DNA of 64,000 nt from F1-120-MAGs238 sp964484185 (GTDB lineage: Bacteria; Planctomycetota; Phycisphaerae; Phycisphaerales; UBA1924), in contig CAZAEQ010000011.1 of NCBI GenBank assembly GCA_964484185.1, positions 1 through 64,000 of the forward strand, read 5' to 3'. Positions 25,667 to 34,688 of this stretch are shown one piece after another. Position numbers and translations under genes: made by a program. The notes under the pieces were generated by a model. That model made no database searches and was not told where the DNA came from. It saw nothing but the letters and a program-made list of their open reading frames with translations. The stretch's first letter is position 1; each line of letters opens with the position of its first letter.

Positions 25667-26974
25667 ATGCAACAGTTTACGGGCCTCTTGGGAATCTGTG
25701 TCATGGTGCTGCTGGGCCTTGCGCTTTCGACCAATCGGGCGAAAGTTCCGTGGCGGCTGGTATTGACTGGAATTGTTCTACAAATCCTGCTCGCCGCGGC
25801 GATCCTGAAGGTGCCCCTGCTCAAGGAGGTTTTTGAGGGTTTGGGGTGGTTTGTCAATCAGGTGATTTCCAAGTCTGAGGCCGGGATTGATTTCGTGTTT
25901 GGCAGTGCGCTGCGCGATGCCAGCAAGCCCTGGGGATTTATCTTCGCAGTCAAAGTCCTGCCGATCATCATCTTCTTTTCATCGCTGATGTCAGTGCTGT
26001 ATTACATCGGGTTCATGCAGCGCGTGGTTGCCGGTTTGGCCTGGGCATTGCGGCAGTCGCTGAAAGTAACTGGTGCCGAAGCAACCTGTATGGCGGCCAA
26101 CATTTTCATCGGACAGACTGAAGCCCCGCTGACAGTGCGGCCACTCATCCCCGGCATGACGAAAGCGCAATTGATGTTGATCATGCTTGGAGGTTTCGCC
26201 CATATCGCCGGCAGCGTGCTCGGCGCATATGTCATGATGCTGGGCGGAGACGATGTGGCCATGCGCGGGCTCTATGCCAAGCACCTGATCGCGGCGAGCG
26301 TCATGAGCGCACCCGCAGCGTTTGTCATGGCACGGATTATCATGCCTGAGACAGAGGTCCCGCCGCCAGAAGATGCACGGACGCTGGCGACCATCAGTGA
26401 AGAAGATCATGCAAATATCTTTGATGCGGCGGCGAGCGGCGCGAGTACGGGCCTGAAGCTCGCGCTCAATATCGCGGCGATGCTGATCGCCTTTGTCGCG
26501 CTGCTGGCATTGCTCAACTGGCCGCTGGAGGTGATCGGAAGGATTGCGGAGGTTGAGCAATGGATGGTGGCTCGGGGCATGACCAATGGACTCTCGATTC
26601 AGGTAATCCTTGGGCAGATCTTCGCGCCGCTGGCCTGGACGATGGGGATTGAGTGGAAAGATGCAGCCCTGATCGGCGGCTTGCTTGGCGAGAAACTGAT
26701 CTTGACTGAGTTTGTTGCCTACCTGCATCTGGCGGATGCGGTGGCGGCGTCCAGGTCTGACCCGGCAGTGTTGTCGCCGCGTTCAGCACAGATCGGCGCA
26801 TATGCGTTGTGCGGGTTTGCGAACTTCGCGAGTATCGCGATTCAGATCGGCGGGCTTTCAGCGCTGGCGCCGACGCGGAGAAAAGAGTTTGCCCAGCTTG
26901 CGCTGCGTGCCATGTTGGGCGGGGCGATCGCGACATTGATGACGGCGAGTATCGCGGGGTTGTTTATCCAGTAA
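25667..26974 (+). CDS. Concentrative nucleoside transporter (NupC/CNT family)
   Basis: A 435-residue polytopic membrane protein with about ten hydrophobic segments. The family hallmark GQTEAPLTVRPL (about 150) lies in the nucleoside-binding site, and the N-terminal AWALRQSLKVTGAEA region and later EWKDAALIGGLLGEK and NEFVAY-like LTEFVAYLHL also match CNT proteins. It would import nucleosides with protons or sodium. It is divergent from the dioxygenase gene, 72 bases away, and TACACT ends six bases before its ATG with no Shine-Dalgarno site, so its message may also be leaderless. No evident functional link to kynurenine breakdown. Confidence 0.92.
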   Translation: MQQFTGLLGICVMVLLGLALSTNRAKVPWRLVLTGIVLQILLAAAILKVPLLKEVFEGLGWFVNQVISKSEAGIDFVFGSALRDASKPWGFIFAVKVLPIIIFFSSLMSVLYYIGFMQRVVAGLAWALRQSLKVTGAEATCMAANIFIGQTEAPLTVRPLIPGMTKAQLMLIMLGGFAHIAGSVLGAYVMMLGGDDVAMRGLYAKHLIAASVMSAPAAFVMARIIMPETEVPPPEDARTLATISEEDHANIFDAAASGASTGLKLALNIAAMLIAFVALLALLNWPLEVIGRIAEVEQWMVARGMTNGLSIQVILGQIFAPLAWTMGIEWKDAALIGGLLGEKLILTEFVAYLHLADAVAASRSDPAVLSPRSAQIGAYALCGFANFASIAIQIGGLSALAPTRRKEFAQLALRAMLGGAIATLMTASIAGLFIQ

Positions 26975-26978
26975 CTAA

Positions 26979-26998
26979 CACCGGCTGGTAAGCCGGTG
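26979..26998. repeat. Small hairpin 3' of the nucleoside transporter
   Basis: A perfect seven-base inverted repeat, CACCGGC and GCCGGTG, around a six-base loop, four bases after the transporter stop. It may help end transcription of the plus-strand gene, although only a short A-rich stretch follows. It resembles the other GGCT/AGCC-type hairpins in this window. Confidence 0.5.
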
Positions 26999-27002
26999 CT
27001 AC

Positions 27003-27041
27003 AAAAACACACACGCCCCGGCGAAATGCCCGGGGCGTGTG
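27003..27041 (-). terminator. Rho-independent terminator of the prepilin-like gene
   Basis: A perfect 12-base stem (27010-27021 with 27030-27041, arms CACACGCCCCGG and CCGGGGCGTGTG) with an eight-base loop, followed on the minus strand by TGTTTTTGT. It starts 39 bases after the stop codon of the minus-strand gene at 27080. Confidence 0.88.
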
Positions 27042-27079
27042 GATGGTTTCTAGTTGAAGTCAAATGACTTCAGATTGAC

Positions 27080-28042
27080 TTAGTCAATCCAGGGAGTAAC
27101 GGTCGTGCCGGTGACGCCGCCAGCTGAGAGAACAACCAACAGGGCGTTGGTGTTCGCTGCGCCGAGGGTGGTGTCTTGAGCGCGAGTTCCGTCGTTCTCG
27201 TTCACGAAGATGTTGTCGGGCTGGGTCTTGCTGCCAGCGGGGAGGCTGCTGAAGGTGAAGGTGACAGCATCGGGATCGGGCTTGGTGATGTAGTCAACGT
27301 GGTTATCGTTGAAGCCGACGTTGCCTTCCCAGGTGGTACGGCTGCCGTGGATGAGGAGGGTGTTGGACTGTGTGCCACCCGCGCCGGTCTTGAGCTTCCA
27401 GGTTGCGGTTGCGCCTGAGCCGACGATGTCGTACATCGGGCCGCGGTTACCCATGGCTGCTTCGGTTGCGGTGAAGGTGTTGCTCCAACGTGCCTTACGG
27501 CCGAACATGGGGAGGTTGTGAGCATAGGAAGAGCCACCAGCGGTGACTGTGCCGATGTTCTGGCCGGTGTCGCCGGTGCCTGATGCAGCTGCGCCGGTTG
27601 GGGTTGCGCGGAACGCGGGGTCCCAGAGTGCGTTGACGGGAACCGCGGCGGACTGGGGCTGTGAGAAGTTATAGCCTTCGTATGCCTTGATTGAGCCGTT
27701 GGACTCAGCGGGGGTCACGCACATTTCAGCGGGGATGTAGCCGTTGAAGATGAGGAGTGAGTAGATGTTCTTGGTGCAATCCTTCGCTTCTGGCGGAGTT
27801 GTTGCAGTGACGGTCTGGTTGGCCTTGTCAACGACGCTGGGGAGGGGATAGGAATCGCCGTTGGACTGCGCCCAAATGACGTTACCCTGCATCATGCCGC
27901 GGACCTGGGTCGAGCACTTGAGCTGACGAGCAGCTGCACGTGCCTTGCCGAGGGCGGGGAGGAGGATGGCGATGAGGAGCGCGATGATCGCGATAACGAC
28001 CAGGAGCTCGATGAGTGTAAAGGCCTTGTTCTGCTTCTTCAT
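27080..28042 (-). CDS. Prepilin-like protein with type II secretion/pseudopilin N-terminus
   Basis: A 320-residue protein beginning KAFTLIELLVVIAIIALLIAIL, the prepilin cleavage and methylation motif followed by the hydrophobic helix that packs in pseudopili; cleavage would occur just before Phe. The remainder includes a PLPSV region, Gly/Thr-rich loops and a C-terminal beta-rich part (GSRTTWEGNVGFNDNHVD) like the H-X9-DG type proteins that planctomycetes encode in many copies. It would be exported and processed by a prepilin peptidase and exposed at the surface or in the periplasm. AAGGA lies seven bases before the ATG. A strong terminator follows. Confidence 0.92.
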   Translation of the reverse strand: MKKQNKAFTLIELLVVIAIIALLIAILLPALGKARAAARQLKCSTQVRGMMQGNVIWAQSNGDSYPLPSVVDKANQTVTATTPPEAKDCTKNIYSLLIFNGYIPAEMCVTPAESNGSIKAYEGYNFSQPQSAAVPVNALWDPAFRATPTGAAASGTGDTGQNIGTVTAGGSSYAHNLPMFGRKARWSNTFTATEAAMGNRGPMYDIVGSGATATWKLKTGAGGTQSNTLLIHGSRTTWEGNVGFNDNHVDYITKPDPDAVTFTFSSLPAGSKTQPDNIFVNENDGTRAQDTTLGAANTNALLVVLSAGGVTGTTVTPWID

Positions 28043-29010
28043 GTATGAATCCTTCGTGATCCGCGGCGTGCTGCTGATGCGAAAGCGTCAGCGAGTTCCA
28101 CCCGGTTCGGTGCGGGCAATTTTTGAAAACCGTGCCCGACGGTTCTGACGATCAGATTTTTGGCTGTCTCAGTCGAGTGCAAGTATGTGCTTTCACGAGG
28201 GAAGAAGCACACTCAAGCAATCGAGAAAACGTGCCGACAAGAAACAAGACGCTCTGACCTGTTCAATTGCAACATGCTTTTAAGGGCACATCCGCACACA
28301 CTTTCGGCCGATCGTCTACGCCGCCAGCGTGTTTGAACAAGTCATACCAGGTTGTCGGCAGGCATCTGACGTTGTTGGCCCTCGAAGTGAGCCTTCGATA
28401 AGCCGGCGACAGGTAAAGAGTCGCCACAATCAGAACGGTTTTGGAAATATACAGGACTCGAAGTCAAGTTCCAGCACCGTCAGACCCATGCCATCAGCAT
28501 CAAGATACGAGAGTCTTGATGCATTTCGCGAACCCCTTTCAGAGCCGCGAACCCCCGCTAACCCCAAAAGAACGATTACCCAGAGTGAGGATTCTGGATA
28601 CCTCCTGGCCCCCGACCCCACGGGGAGGGCGGGGAGGACAGAGTACAGCATACAGGAAAAGATACGCTTGTCAAGGGGGAGCGGTTGCATACGCCCGGGA
28701 AGAGTGATGGCAGGGGCGCAATAGAGGCTTCTGGCTCTGGGAAACAGCGATTAGGGGAGGAGAATGGGCCAAGACGATAGATATTTGTTAGGTATACAAC
28801 GCAACGCAAGCCTTCTCTTCAGGCCGTTTCAACGGCCTTGCTCGCTCGTAGGCCACGGCTTCCAGCCGTGGTACTGGGCGGAAACGACCTGTGTCTTGCG
28901 ATTCTTCTTCTTCAACCCGTTTCAACGGGTTTCCCGACGGATGGCTTGAGCCATTGGATCTCGCGCCTGGTTCAAGAAGCTGTGCCATGAGGCATGCGGA
29001 ACGCCTGCCT
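28043..29010. other. Intergenic region, 968 bases, no supportable gene
   Basis: The first 300 bases are the upstream region of the prepilin-like gene. No frame in 28330-28780 looks like a protein, and there is no homology that could be recognised. From 28821 to 28931 there are three perfect hairpins in a row, listed separately. The rest is without recognisable signals. Confidence 0.6.
28821..28931. repeat. Compound hairpin repeat, copy 1
   Basis: Three perfect eight-base stems: AGGCCGTT/AACGGCCT (28821-28838), CCACGGCT/AGCCGTGG (28853-28871) and AACCCGTT/AACGGGTT (28914-28931), with loops of two or three bases. The first two, in this order and spacing, recur at 34509-34557 and 34603-34643. 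Confidence 0.8.
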
Positions 29011-30456
29011 TCAGGCCATGATGCCACGAACCAATTTCCCCGCAACATCCGTCAACCGAAATCCCCGCCCCTGGAACTTGTAGATCAACTGCTCGTGATC
29101 GATCCCCATCAAGTGCAACATGGTGGCATGCAGATCGTGAACATGCACACCATTTTCTACAATGTTATATCCGTACTCATCAGTCTTGCCATACGTCGTA
29201 CCAGGCTTGATGCCGCCGCCCGCGAGCCAGATTGAGAAGCAGCGGGGGTGGTGATCGCGTCCGTAATTGTCGCTGGTCATCTTCCCCTGGCAATACGCAG
29301 TCCGTCCAAATTCGCCGCCCCAGACCACAAGTGTGTCATCCAGCAGGCCGCGGCGTTTGAGATCCATGACAAGTGCGGCCGATGGCTGATCAGTCTGCTT
29401 GCACTGATGCGCGATCGATCTGGGCAGATCGCCATGCTGATCCCAGCCTTGATGGAAGAGCTGGACGAAACGAACGCCGCGTTCAATGAGGCGCCGGGCG
29501 AGAATGCAGTTGGCCGCGTACGTCCCGGGAGTGCGTGCAGATTCGCCGTAGAGCGAAAAGACTTCTTCGGGCTCGCTGGAGAAGTCGGTGGCATCGGGAA
29601 CACTGGTCTGCATGCGGAACGCCATTTCGGCTTGGGCGATGCGCGCGGTCACTTCGGGATCAAGCGTGTGCTGCGATTGATCACTGTTGAGTTTCCTCAA
29701 TGCATCGAGCATGGAGCGACGTGCATGCGGTGAAACTCCTTCAGGGTTCGTGAGATAGAGAACGGGCTCAGCGCCCGCACGGAACTGCACGCCTTGATGC
29801 TCGCTGGGAAGAAACCCAGTGCCCCAGAGCCGTGCGTACAGCGGCTGATCGCGCGAGGCATCCTTCGAAACGAGAACGATGAACGCGGGCAAGTTGGCGT
29901 TGATGCTGCCCAGACCATACGAGAGCCACGCGCCCATGGAGGGCCGCCCAGGCTGCTGACTGCCAGTGCAGAAAAATGTAATGGCCGGATCGTGATTGAT
30001 CGCCTCAGTGAACATGGAATTCACGATGCAGATGTCATCAGCAATCTTCGCAGTGTGCGGCAGCAGATCACTGACGCTCTGACGACTCTGCCCCTTAGGC
30101 GAGAAAGAAGTAAACGAACTTGCCAGTGGAAGAATGGCCTGATTCGCGCTCATGCCTGTGAGACGCTGGCCTTTACGGACCGAATCCGGGAGCGGTTGAC
30201 CATGTTGGTCGCGGAGGATGGGCTTTGGATCGAACGTTTCGAATTGGCTGGGGCCGCCCGACTGAAAGAGATAAATGATCCTCTTCGCATTCGGAGCAAA
30301 ATGCGGCGAACCGATTGCGGGAGCGCCTGCAAGCGCGGAGAACGGCGAGAGAATTGAAGAGAGCGCGAGCGAACCAAGTCCCAGCGCGCTCGCGCCCAAA
30401 AAGTGGCGACGTGTGCCGTGCATGAGCGAGTCGTAGTTGGGTGGAGGTACCTGCAT
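29011..30456 (-). CDS. DUF1501 protein with Tat signal
   Basis: About 481 residues of the DUF1501 family, common in planctomycetes. The N-terminus TRRHFLGASALGLGSLAL has the twin-arginine motif (R16-R17) and a hydrophobic stretch of an exported Tat substrate. The core contains FQSGGPSQFETFDPKP and DTLVVWGGEFGRT, features of the alkaline phosphatase/sulfatase-like fold; the reaction is unknown. DUF1501 genes are normally next to DUF1549/DUF1553 genes; the partner here is at 34689-37769 on the same strand, but a dockerin-tail gene and over 1 kb of noncoding DNA lie between. ATG at 30456 preferred; a GTG at 30483 is also in frame. Confidence 0.92.
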   Translation of the reverse strand: MQVPPPNYDSLMHGTRRHFLGASALGLGSLALSSILSPFSALAGAPAIGSPHFAPNAKRIIYLFQSGGPSQFETFDPKPILRDQHGQPLPDSVRKGQRLTGMSANQAILPLASSFTSFSPKGQSRQSVSDLLPHTAKIADDICIVNSMFTEAINHDPAITFFCTGSQQPGRPSMGAWLSYGLGSINANLPAFIVLVSKDASRDQPLYARLWGTGFLPSEHQGVQFRAGAEPVLYLTNPEGVSPHARRSMLDALRKLNSDQSQHTLDPEVTARIAQAEMAFRMQTSVPDATDFSSEPEEVFSLYGESARTPGTYAANCILARRLIERGVRFVQLFHQGWDQHGDLPRSIAHQCKQTDQPSAALVMDLKRRGLLDDTLVVWGGEFGRTAYCQGKMTSDNYGRDHHPRCFSIWLAGGGIKPGTTYGKTDEYGYNIVENGVHVHDLHATMLHLMGIDHEQLIYKFQGRGFRLTDVAGKLVRGIMA

Positions 30457-30533
30457 GATGACGTTCTGGCCGTATCGTATCACAAAGACAGCGCGCGATG
30501 CCGGACCAGCTGTCGCCTTTGGCTTTCACTAAT

Positions 30534-30606
30534 GCCTAGTGCCTAGTGCCTCGTGCCTAGTGCCAAGTGCCTAGTGCCAAGTGCCTAGTGCCAAGTGCCA
30601 AGTGCC
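30534..30606. repeat. Tandem repeat of a 7-base unit
   Basis: Ten consecutive seven-base units (GCCTAGT, GCCAAGT or GCCTCGT) run from 30534 to 30603, with a partial unit after. It lies in the 188-base gap between the DUF1501 start and the 3' end of the beta-helix protein gene. Units are too short and lack spacers, so this is a minisatellite and not a CRISPR array. Confidence 0.9.
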
Positions 30607-30644
30607 TGTATTATCCAGAGCGACACTCTTGAAGCGAACATGCG

Positions 30645-33551
30645 CTAGCAACCAGCAGAGAACGCATCGACAAAGTCAAGGTAGTCAAAGAAGTCGATTA
30701 CAGCGTCGGCGTTGATATCAGCTCGCGGATCAGCAGCGCTGAACGCATCGACAAAATCGAGGTAATCGAAGAAGTCGGCGACTCCATCGGCATTGAAATC
30801 TGGAGCGCAGTAAACGGCATCAATCGAGTTTGTCTGATAGTCAAGCGACCAGCCGGGGGGAGCGATAAGCGTGTCAAAGGTGCCGACAAGAATGCCTGTC
30901 GCGCCGCGGGTGATGATGGGAATGCGCTGGCCATTGAGCGGGGTGTAGCCGATGCGGAGCTGGAGGATTCCATCGACCGCGCCGCCACCATTGAGTGCGA
31001 GCGTGTCATGAAGGAGCGTGCTTGTGCCGTCAAGATCCATGATCAGTTCACCGGTCTGGCCAGAGATGGCCTGGGAGTAGAAGCCTGCAATGGAAAGCGT
31101 GCCGGTGCGGTCGCCTTCATCAAGCCCAGGCGAAATCGTGCCGGAAGAATTGAAATTTGCAGAAATGGTGCCGGTGCCGCGAAGGATGTGTCGTGTATTT
31201 CCGGTGCGGCCAAGGGTGAAGATCGGGGCGCTCAGCGTGCCCACAGAGCCGCCTCTGATGGTGCTAGTCGGTCCAAGGGCGACACCATCGTTGTCATTCA
31301 AGATAAGGGTGCCGGTGACATCAAGGTTGCCGCCCACTATGACAGCATCGGCAGTATTGTCGCCAATGGAGGATGTTCCGGCTGTGAAATTGAGAGTGGT
31401 GTTGGCATCTGAGTGCCACTTGGCAAGGCCGGTGATATTGCGGCCAGTATAAGAAGAACCGGGTACGAAGTGAATACGAGTGCCACCCAGAGTGCCAGCG
31501 GTGCTGGTGACTTGCCCGGCGAAAGTGATGCCCGCGGCGGTCGTAGCGGTGACGGTGCCCAGGTTTTCGAAACTGGTATTGATGATGCCGAATCCTGAAA
31601 GTGTTGCACCGCTTGCGAGGCGAAGGCCATTGGCGGCGTTGATAGTTCCACCGGCGATAGTGGTATTGGCGAGAACGGCGATATCGGGGTCGATGCAAGT
31701 AAGTGTGTGAGGCCCGATGATGGTCTTAAGATTGTCGATGGAGTTAGTTGCAGAGTTGCCGACTGTGAGTGGGCCGGTGAGTGTGAAGGGATTGGCAGTA
31801 AAGAGCCGGGCATTGATCGTTCCGGTACCGGTGCAGGTGTCGTAGGCCTCGATGAATGGCGCGTTGATCGTGCCGGTATTGAGCGTGAGAGTGCCAGTAC
31901 AGAAAAGAGAGCCGTTGGCATTGAGGCTGCCGCCGTTGATATTGAGGGTCGAATCGGTAGCGAAAAAGGCAGTGCGGCCAACGGGCGTGTTCAAGATGGC
32001 GCCCGCATTGAGATTGAATTGTGCTGAGCCACCATTGTTGAAGCCACCCGCGCCATTGGATGAGCCGCCGACGACGAGGTCTTCGGTGATAGTGAGAGTG
32101 GAGTTGTTGATGGTGACAATGCCGGTGCCGATTGCGTTGGTGGCGACATCAAGGTCGCGGACCGTGGCCGTCGAGAGATTGCTGAGTGTGAAATTCCCAT
32201 CGCCCGCGACGCCAATACGCAAAGAATTTGAGGTGGTCAATGCTCCGTTATTGAGTGTCAGGGAGCATCTGGCTGTGTCTACTACGCCAATCTGCATGAC
32301 GCCCGTGTTCTGGTGGAACGATGCGCCGCTTTGAATCGCAAGTCCTACGTTTGAGTTGGCGATATTGCTGAGCGTGGTGGTGTTGGTCGCAGTGTGGGTC
32401 GCACCATTTTCAAGGACCAGTTGAACCAGGGTTTCCGGGTTCGTGGTCTGTGAAAGGTTCAGGGCGAACCCGTTGGGCACGGTGAAAGCGCCGCCGCGGA
32501 TCGTGAGAGCTCCGCTGCGGAAATCAAGGGTGCCGCCGGCTCCCAGGGCGAGCGCGTGTGTGATCAGAGATGGATTGGGACCTTCGAGGCGAAGCAGTCC
32601 TGTTCCTCCATCGGGGTCATTACCGATGTTGATCGTGCCATCGACATCAACAGCGCCGCCAGCCAGGACAATGAGAGAACCGGTTCCGCCCGCAGCGCCA
32701 GGGGAGGTATTGCGACCAAGAGAGAGGTCGCCATTAACTAAGAGCTGCGAGGCGTTTGCGTTGGTGTTTCCGACGGTCAGCGAAGATGTCGAGGCGGACC
32801 CGTTGGCGACCGTGAGATTGCCGGCAAATAAAGCGAAAGCGCCGGAATCGATTATCATGGTGACATCGCCGCCGGAACCGATGCGCGAATCGCCTGTGCC
32901 CAGAACTTCGAGCGTTGAGCGGCGTTGACCGGCAACCGTTCCCGAAACGGTAACTGTGGAAATCGATGTGTTGTTGCTGCCGGCGAGGAACTGATCAGCG
33001 ACTGTCAGCTTGCCGCCCGTGAGGATGCTCAGATTGCCGTTTCCGCCAGTACCGATGTTGGTGTCGCCGGTTCCGGCCTGCGTGAGCGTGGTAGTGGACC
33101 CGATGATGTTGAGTGTGCCGGCTGAAGTTGCCGCGTTGCCGACAGTAATGATGCCAGTTGATGTAAGAGTTCCCGAGGTGAGGCGCGCGGTTGCGACTTC
33201 GGCGGCGAGATCCGCAACGAGAAAATTGCCGGTGGTGTGGGGCGTAGAGACGCCGAGGGAAACGGTTCCGCGCTTGTAGGTGTGACTCAGTGAAGCGGTA
33301 GTGAGGTTGTTGAAGGTGACGCCATAGGTGTTGTTGAGATTCCAGATGAGTGCGTTCGCTGAGTTGGGAACAGCGGCAGGTGACCAATTTCCCGACAGCG
33401 ATGCGGCCCCACCCAAAGTGTTGGCCCAGTTCAGAGTCTGTGCGTGGAGGTGGCTGGTGGCGAGCGTCACTGCGAGGCCCGCGGCCACTATCAACGATCT
33501 GGAATTGAAAATGGAATCGGCTGAGCAACCACGTGCTGGGAGTGAGTTCAT
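30645..33551 (-). CDS. Secreted beta-helix repeat protein with dockerin-like tail
   Basis: About 968 residues. The start at 33551 has AGGA seven bases upstream; a signal peptide follows (SLIVAAGLAVTLATSHLHA). The body is a long run of Gly/Asn/Thr-rich strands such as GTLNIIG, GNLSILTGG, LVLENGAT and GSLNANGSLF, like the autotransporter-associated beta-strand repeats and PEP-CTERM-type parallel beta-helices. No outer-membrane barrel is present; the C-terminus is instead the double DFFDYLDFVDAFS unit ending in Gly-Cys. Likely an extracellular or surface adhesin; no catalytic motif is visible. It separates two genes that are usually adjacent (DUF1501 and DUF1553). Confidence 0.84.
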   Translation of the reverse strand: MNSLPARGCSADSIFNSRSLIVAAGLAVTLATSHLHAQTLNWANTLGGAASLSGNWSPAAVPNSANALIWNLNNTYGVTFNNLTTASLSHTYKRGTVSLGVSTPHTTGNFLVADLAAEVATARLTSGTLTSTGIITVGNAATSAGTLNIIGSTTTLTQAGTGDTNIGTGGNGNLSILTGGKLTVADQFLAGSNNTSISTVTVSGTVAGQRRSTLEVLGTGDSRIGSGGDVTMIIDSGAFALFAGNLTVANGSASTSSLTVGNTNANASQLLVNGDLSLGRNTSPGAAGGTGSLIVLAGGAVDVDGTINIGNDPDGGTGLLRLEGPNPSLITHALALGAGGTLDFRSGALTIRGGAFTVPNGFALNLSQTTNPETLVQLVLENGATHTATNTTTLSNIANSNVGLAIQSGASFHQNTGVMQIGVVDTARCSLTLNNGALTTSNSLRIGVAGDGNFTLSNLSTATVRDLDVATNAIGTGIVTINNSTLTITEDLVVGGSSNGAGGFNNGGSAQFNLNAGAILNTPVGRTAFFATDSTLNINGGSLNANGSLFCTGTLTLNTGTINAPFIEAYDTCTGTGTINARLFTANPFTLTGPLTVGNSATNSIDNLKTIIGPHTLTCIDPDIAVLANTTIAGGTINAANGLRLASGATLSGFGIINTSFENLGTVTATTAAGITFAGQVTSTAGTLGGTRIHFVPGSSYTGRNITGLAKWHSDANTTLNFTAGTSSIGDNTADAVIVGGNLDVTGTLILNDNDGVALGPTSTIRGGSVGTLSAPIFTLGRTGNTRHILRGTGTISANFNSSGTISPGLDEGDRTGTLSIAGFYSQAISGQTGELIMDLDGTSTLLHDTLALNGGGAVDGILQLRIGYTPLNGQRIPIITRGATGILVGTFDTLIAPPGWSLDYQTNSIDAVYCAPDFNADGVADFFDYLDFVDAFSAADPRADINADAVIDFFDYLDFVDAFSAGC

Positions 33552-33770
33552 AAGGGGTTCCTTTCGGAATGTCGCTATTTCCTGCCAGAGAGACCTTTGC
33601 ATGAAACTACATGCGAGGATTCAGCCGGAAAGGGGCCACGGATACTGGCACAATTCAATTTTCTTGGGCGCAGGAGCTGACCCGCTGGCCGTCCGATCCC
33701 GCCCGCACCAGTGTCCCAGAGCGGGCACCCAATGCTTGTACGTTCTCCAAATCAGCACTTTTTTCCGGTA

Positions 33771-33830
33771 TCGGACACGTTGCGCCCTATTTTTGTCCGG
33801 TACCACATTTTGTCGCAATTTTCGTTGACC
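33771..33830. repeat. 60-base intergenic repeat, copy 2
   Basis: Matches 16921-16980. Here the stem is longer: 33767-33777 can pair with 33794-33804 over 11 bases with one G-T wobble, around a 16-base loop that contains the conserved GCGCCCTAT. It lies about 220 bases upstream, on the minus strand, of the beta-helix dockerin-tail gene. Confidence 0.78.
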
Positions 33831-33916
33831 TGTTCCATACAACCTAATAAGGTGCAACCATGAAAACCAAACCCCATCAATCCCCCGCCGTTCAGTTCCC
33901 CGTGGCATTTTCCGAA

Positions 33917-34004
33917 GCACCAACGGTGCGAATCAGTCACAGCCCAGGGCGAAGTCTTCGTAGCCCTGGGAAAACTGCCCCGGAATTTCGAGCCCTGAAG
34001 GGGC
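33917..34004. repeat. Cluster of three short hairpins
   Basis: GCACC/GGTGC (33917-33929), CCCAGGGC/GCCCTGGG (33943-33970) and GCCC/GGGC (33992-34004) follow each other closely. They resemble multicopy REP-like intergenic palindromes; no protein product is supported. Confidence 0.65.
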
Positions 34005-34084
34005 GACACAAAAATCCTCACAGTTCTCACGCCATCTGCCCGCGCGATGTCTTTGCGCCCCAGACCGCCATCAAATCTCAGGGT

Positions 34085-34242
34085 GCCACGATCGGTGGCC
34101 CTCTGAAATTCTCGTGGCCCCCTGAGATTCTCTCTTCGATTCTGTCTACTGCTGAACTGTTCTCCTGCTCAACTTTCTCGCCCTTTGGGCGTGTCACCCT
34201 CGTTTTTGAATCAATATTCAAAGGGTGCCACGCTCGGTGGCA
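34085..34242. repeat. Duplicated GGGTGCCAC hairpin
   Basis: Two copies of a hairpin, GCCAC/GTGGC at 34085-34099 and TGCCAC/GTGGCA at 34226-34242, each preceded by GGG and followed 10-15 bases later by CGTGGCCCCCT. The pair is about 140 bases apart. Confidence 0.65.
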
Positions 34243-34508
34243 TTCTTCAATCCCGTGGCCCCCTTCAAACCTCGATTCTGATCTAAAAACAAAAGATGCT
34301 CAGATGCTCACCAAAAAAGTGAGCACCTTTGAAAAAAGTGAGCGCCTTTCGTTTTTGAGCTAAAAACGAAAGATAATCAGATGATCATCACTTTTGATGA
34401 TCATCTTTGAAATGAAATGATCATCTTTCGATTCTGAATCAAAAACAGGCTTTGCTCCGTTTACTCACTTCGGCCTGCAACGCCCTAAACTGAATTGTGT
34501 GTCCTGGC

Positions 34509-34643
34509 AGGCCGCTTCAGCGGCCTTTCCCCCTATTAGATCATGGCTTTAGCCATGGGTTGGATACGCGAAAAAGGCCTAAAAACAAGCCTTTTTCTGC
34601 TCAGGCCGTTTCAACGGCCTTACCCTCGTTGTGGCTTAAGCCA
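34509..34643. repeat. Compound hairpin repeats, copies 2 and 3
   Basis: Copy 2: AGGCCGCT/AGCGGCCT (34509-34526) plus CATGGCT/AGCCATG (34542-34557). Copy 3: AGGCCGTT/AACGGCCT (34603-34620) plus TGGCTTAAGCCA (34632-34643). Relative to copy 1, both arms of the first stem in copy 2 have changed together (GTT/AAC to GCT/AGC), which keeps the pairing. Confidence 0.8.
34571..34596 (-). terminator. Possible terminator of the DUF1553 gene
   Basis: An eight-base perfect stem, AAAAAGGC with GCCTTTTT, around a ten-base loop, about 90 bases after the stop codon of the minus-strand DUF1553 gene. The U-run is part of the stem, so it is weaker than a classical terminator. Confidence 0.4.
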
Positions 34644-34688
34644 TAGACAATTCGCTTCAGTTCACAGAGTTGCTCTGCGAGCCCTTCT

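Larger units (their letters stand above)
33552..34688. other. Noncoding region, 1.1 kb, dense in hairpins and repeats
   Basis: No convincing gene; a 167-codon frame at 33860-34363 runs through the palindromes and lacks family resemblance. It holds copy 2 of the 60-base repeat (33771-33830), hairpins at 33917-33929, 33943-33970, 33992-34004, 34085-34099 and 34226-34242, an 11-base perfect stem at 34346-34372, several GATGATCATC palindromes near 34380-34430, and two compound hairpin repeats. A terminator-like hairpin is at 34571-34596. Confidence 0.7.

Noticed and set aside
28329..28724. 131-codon frame in the gap after the prepilin-like gene
   Set aside because: No ribosome site, no family resemblance, irregular codon positions; probably chance.
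30534..30606. Possible CRISPR array
   Set aside because: Unit is only seven bases with no spacers; a simple minisatellite.
33860..34363. 167-codon plus-strand frame in the palindrome-rich region
   Set aside because: It runs through many perfect hairpins, has no ribosome site or family match and an unnatural residue mix.
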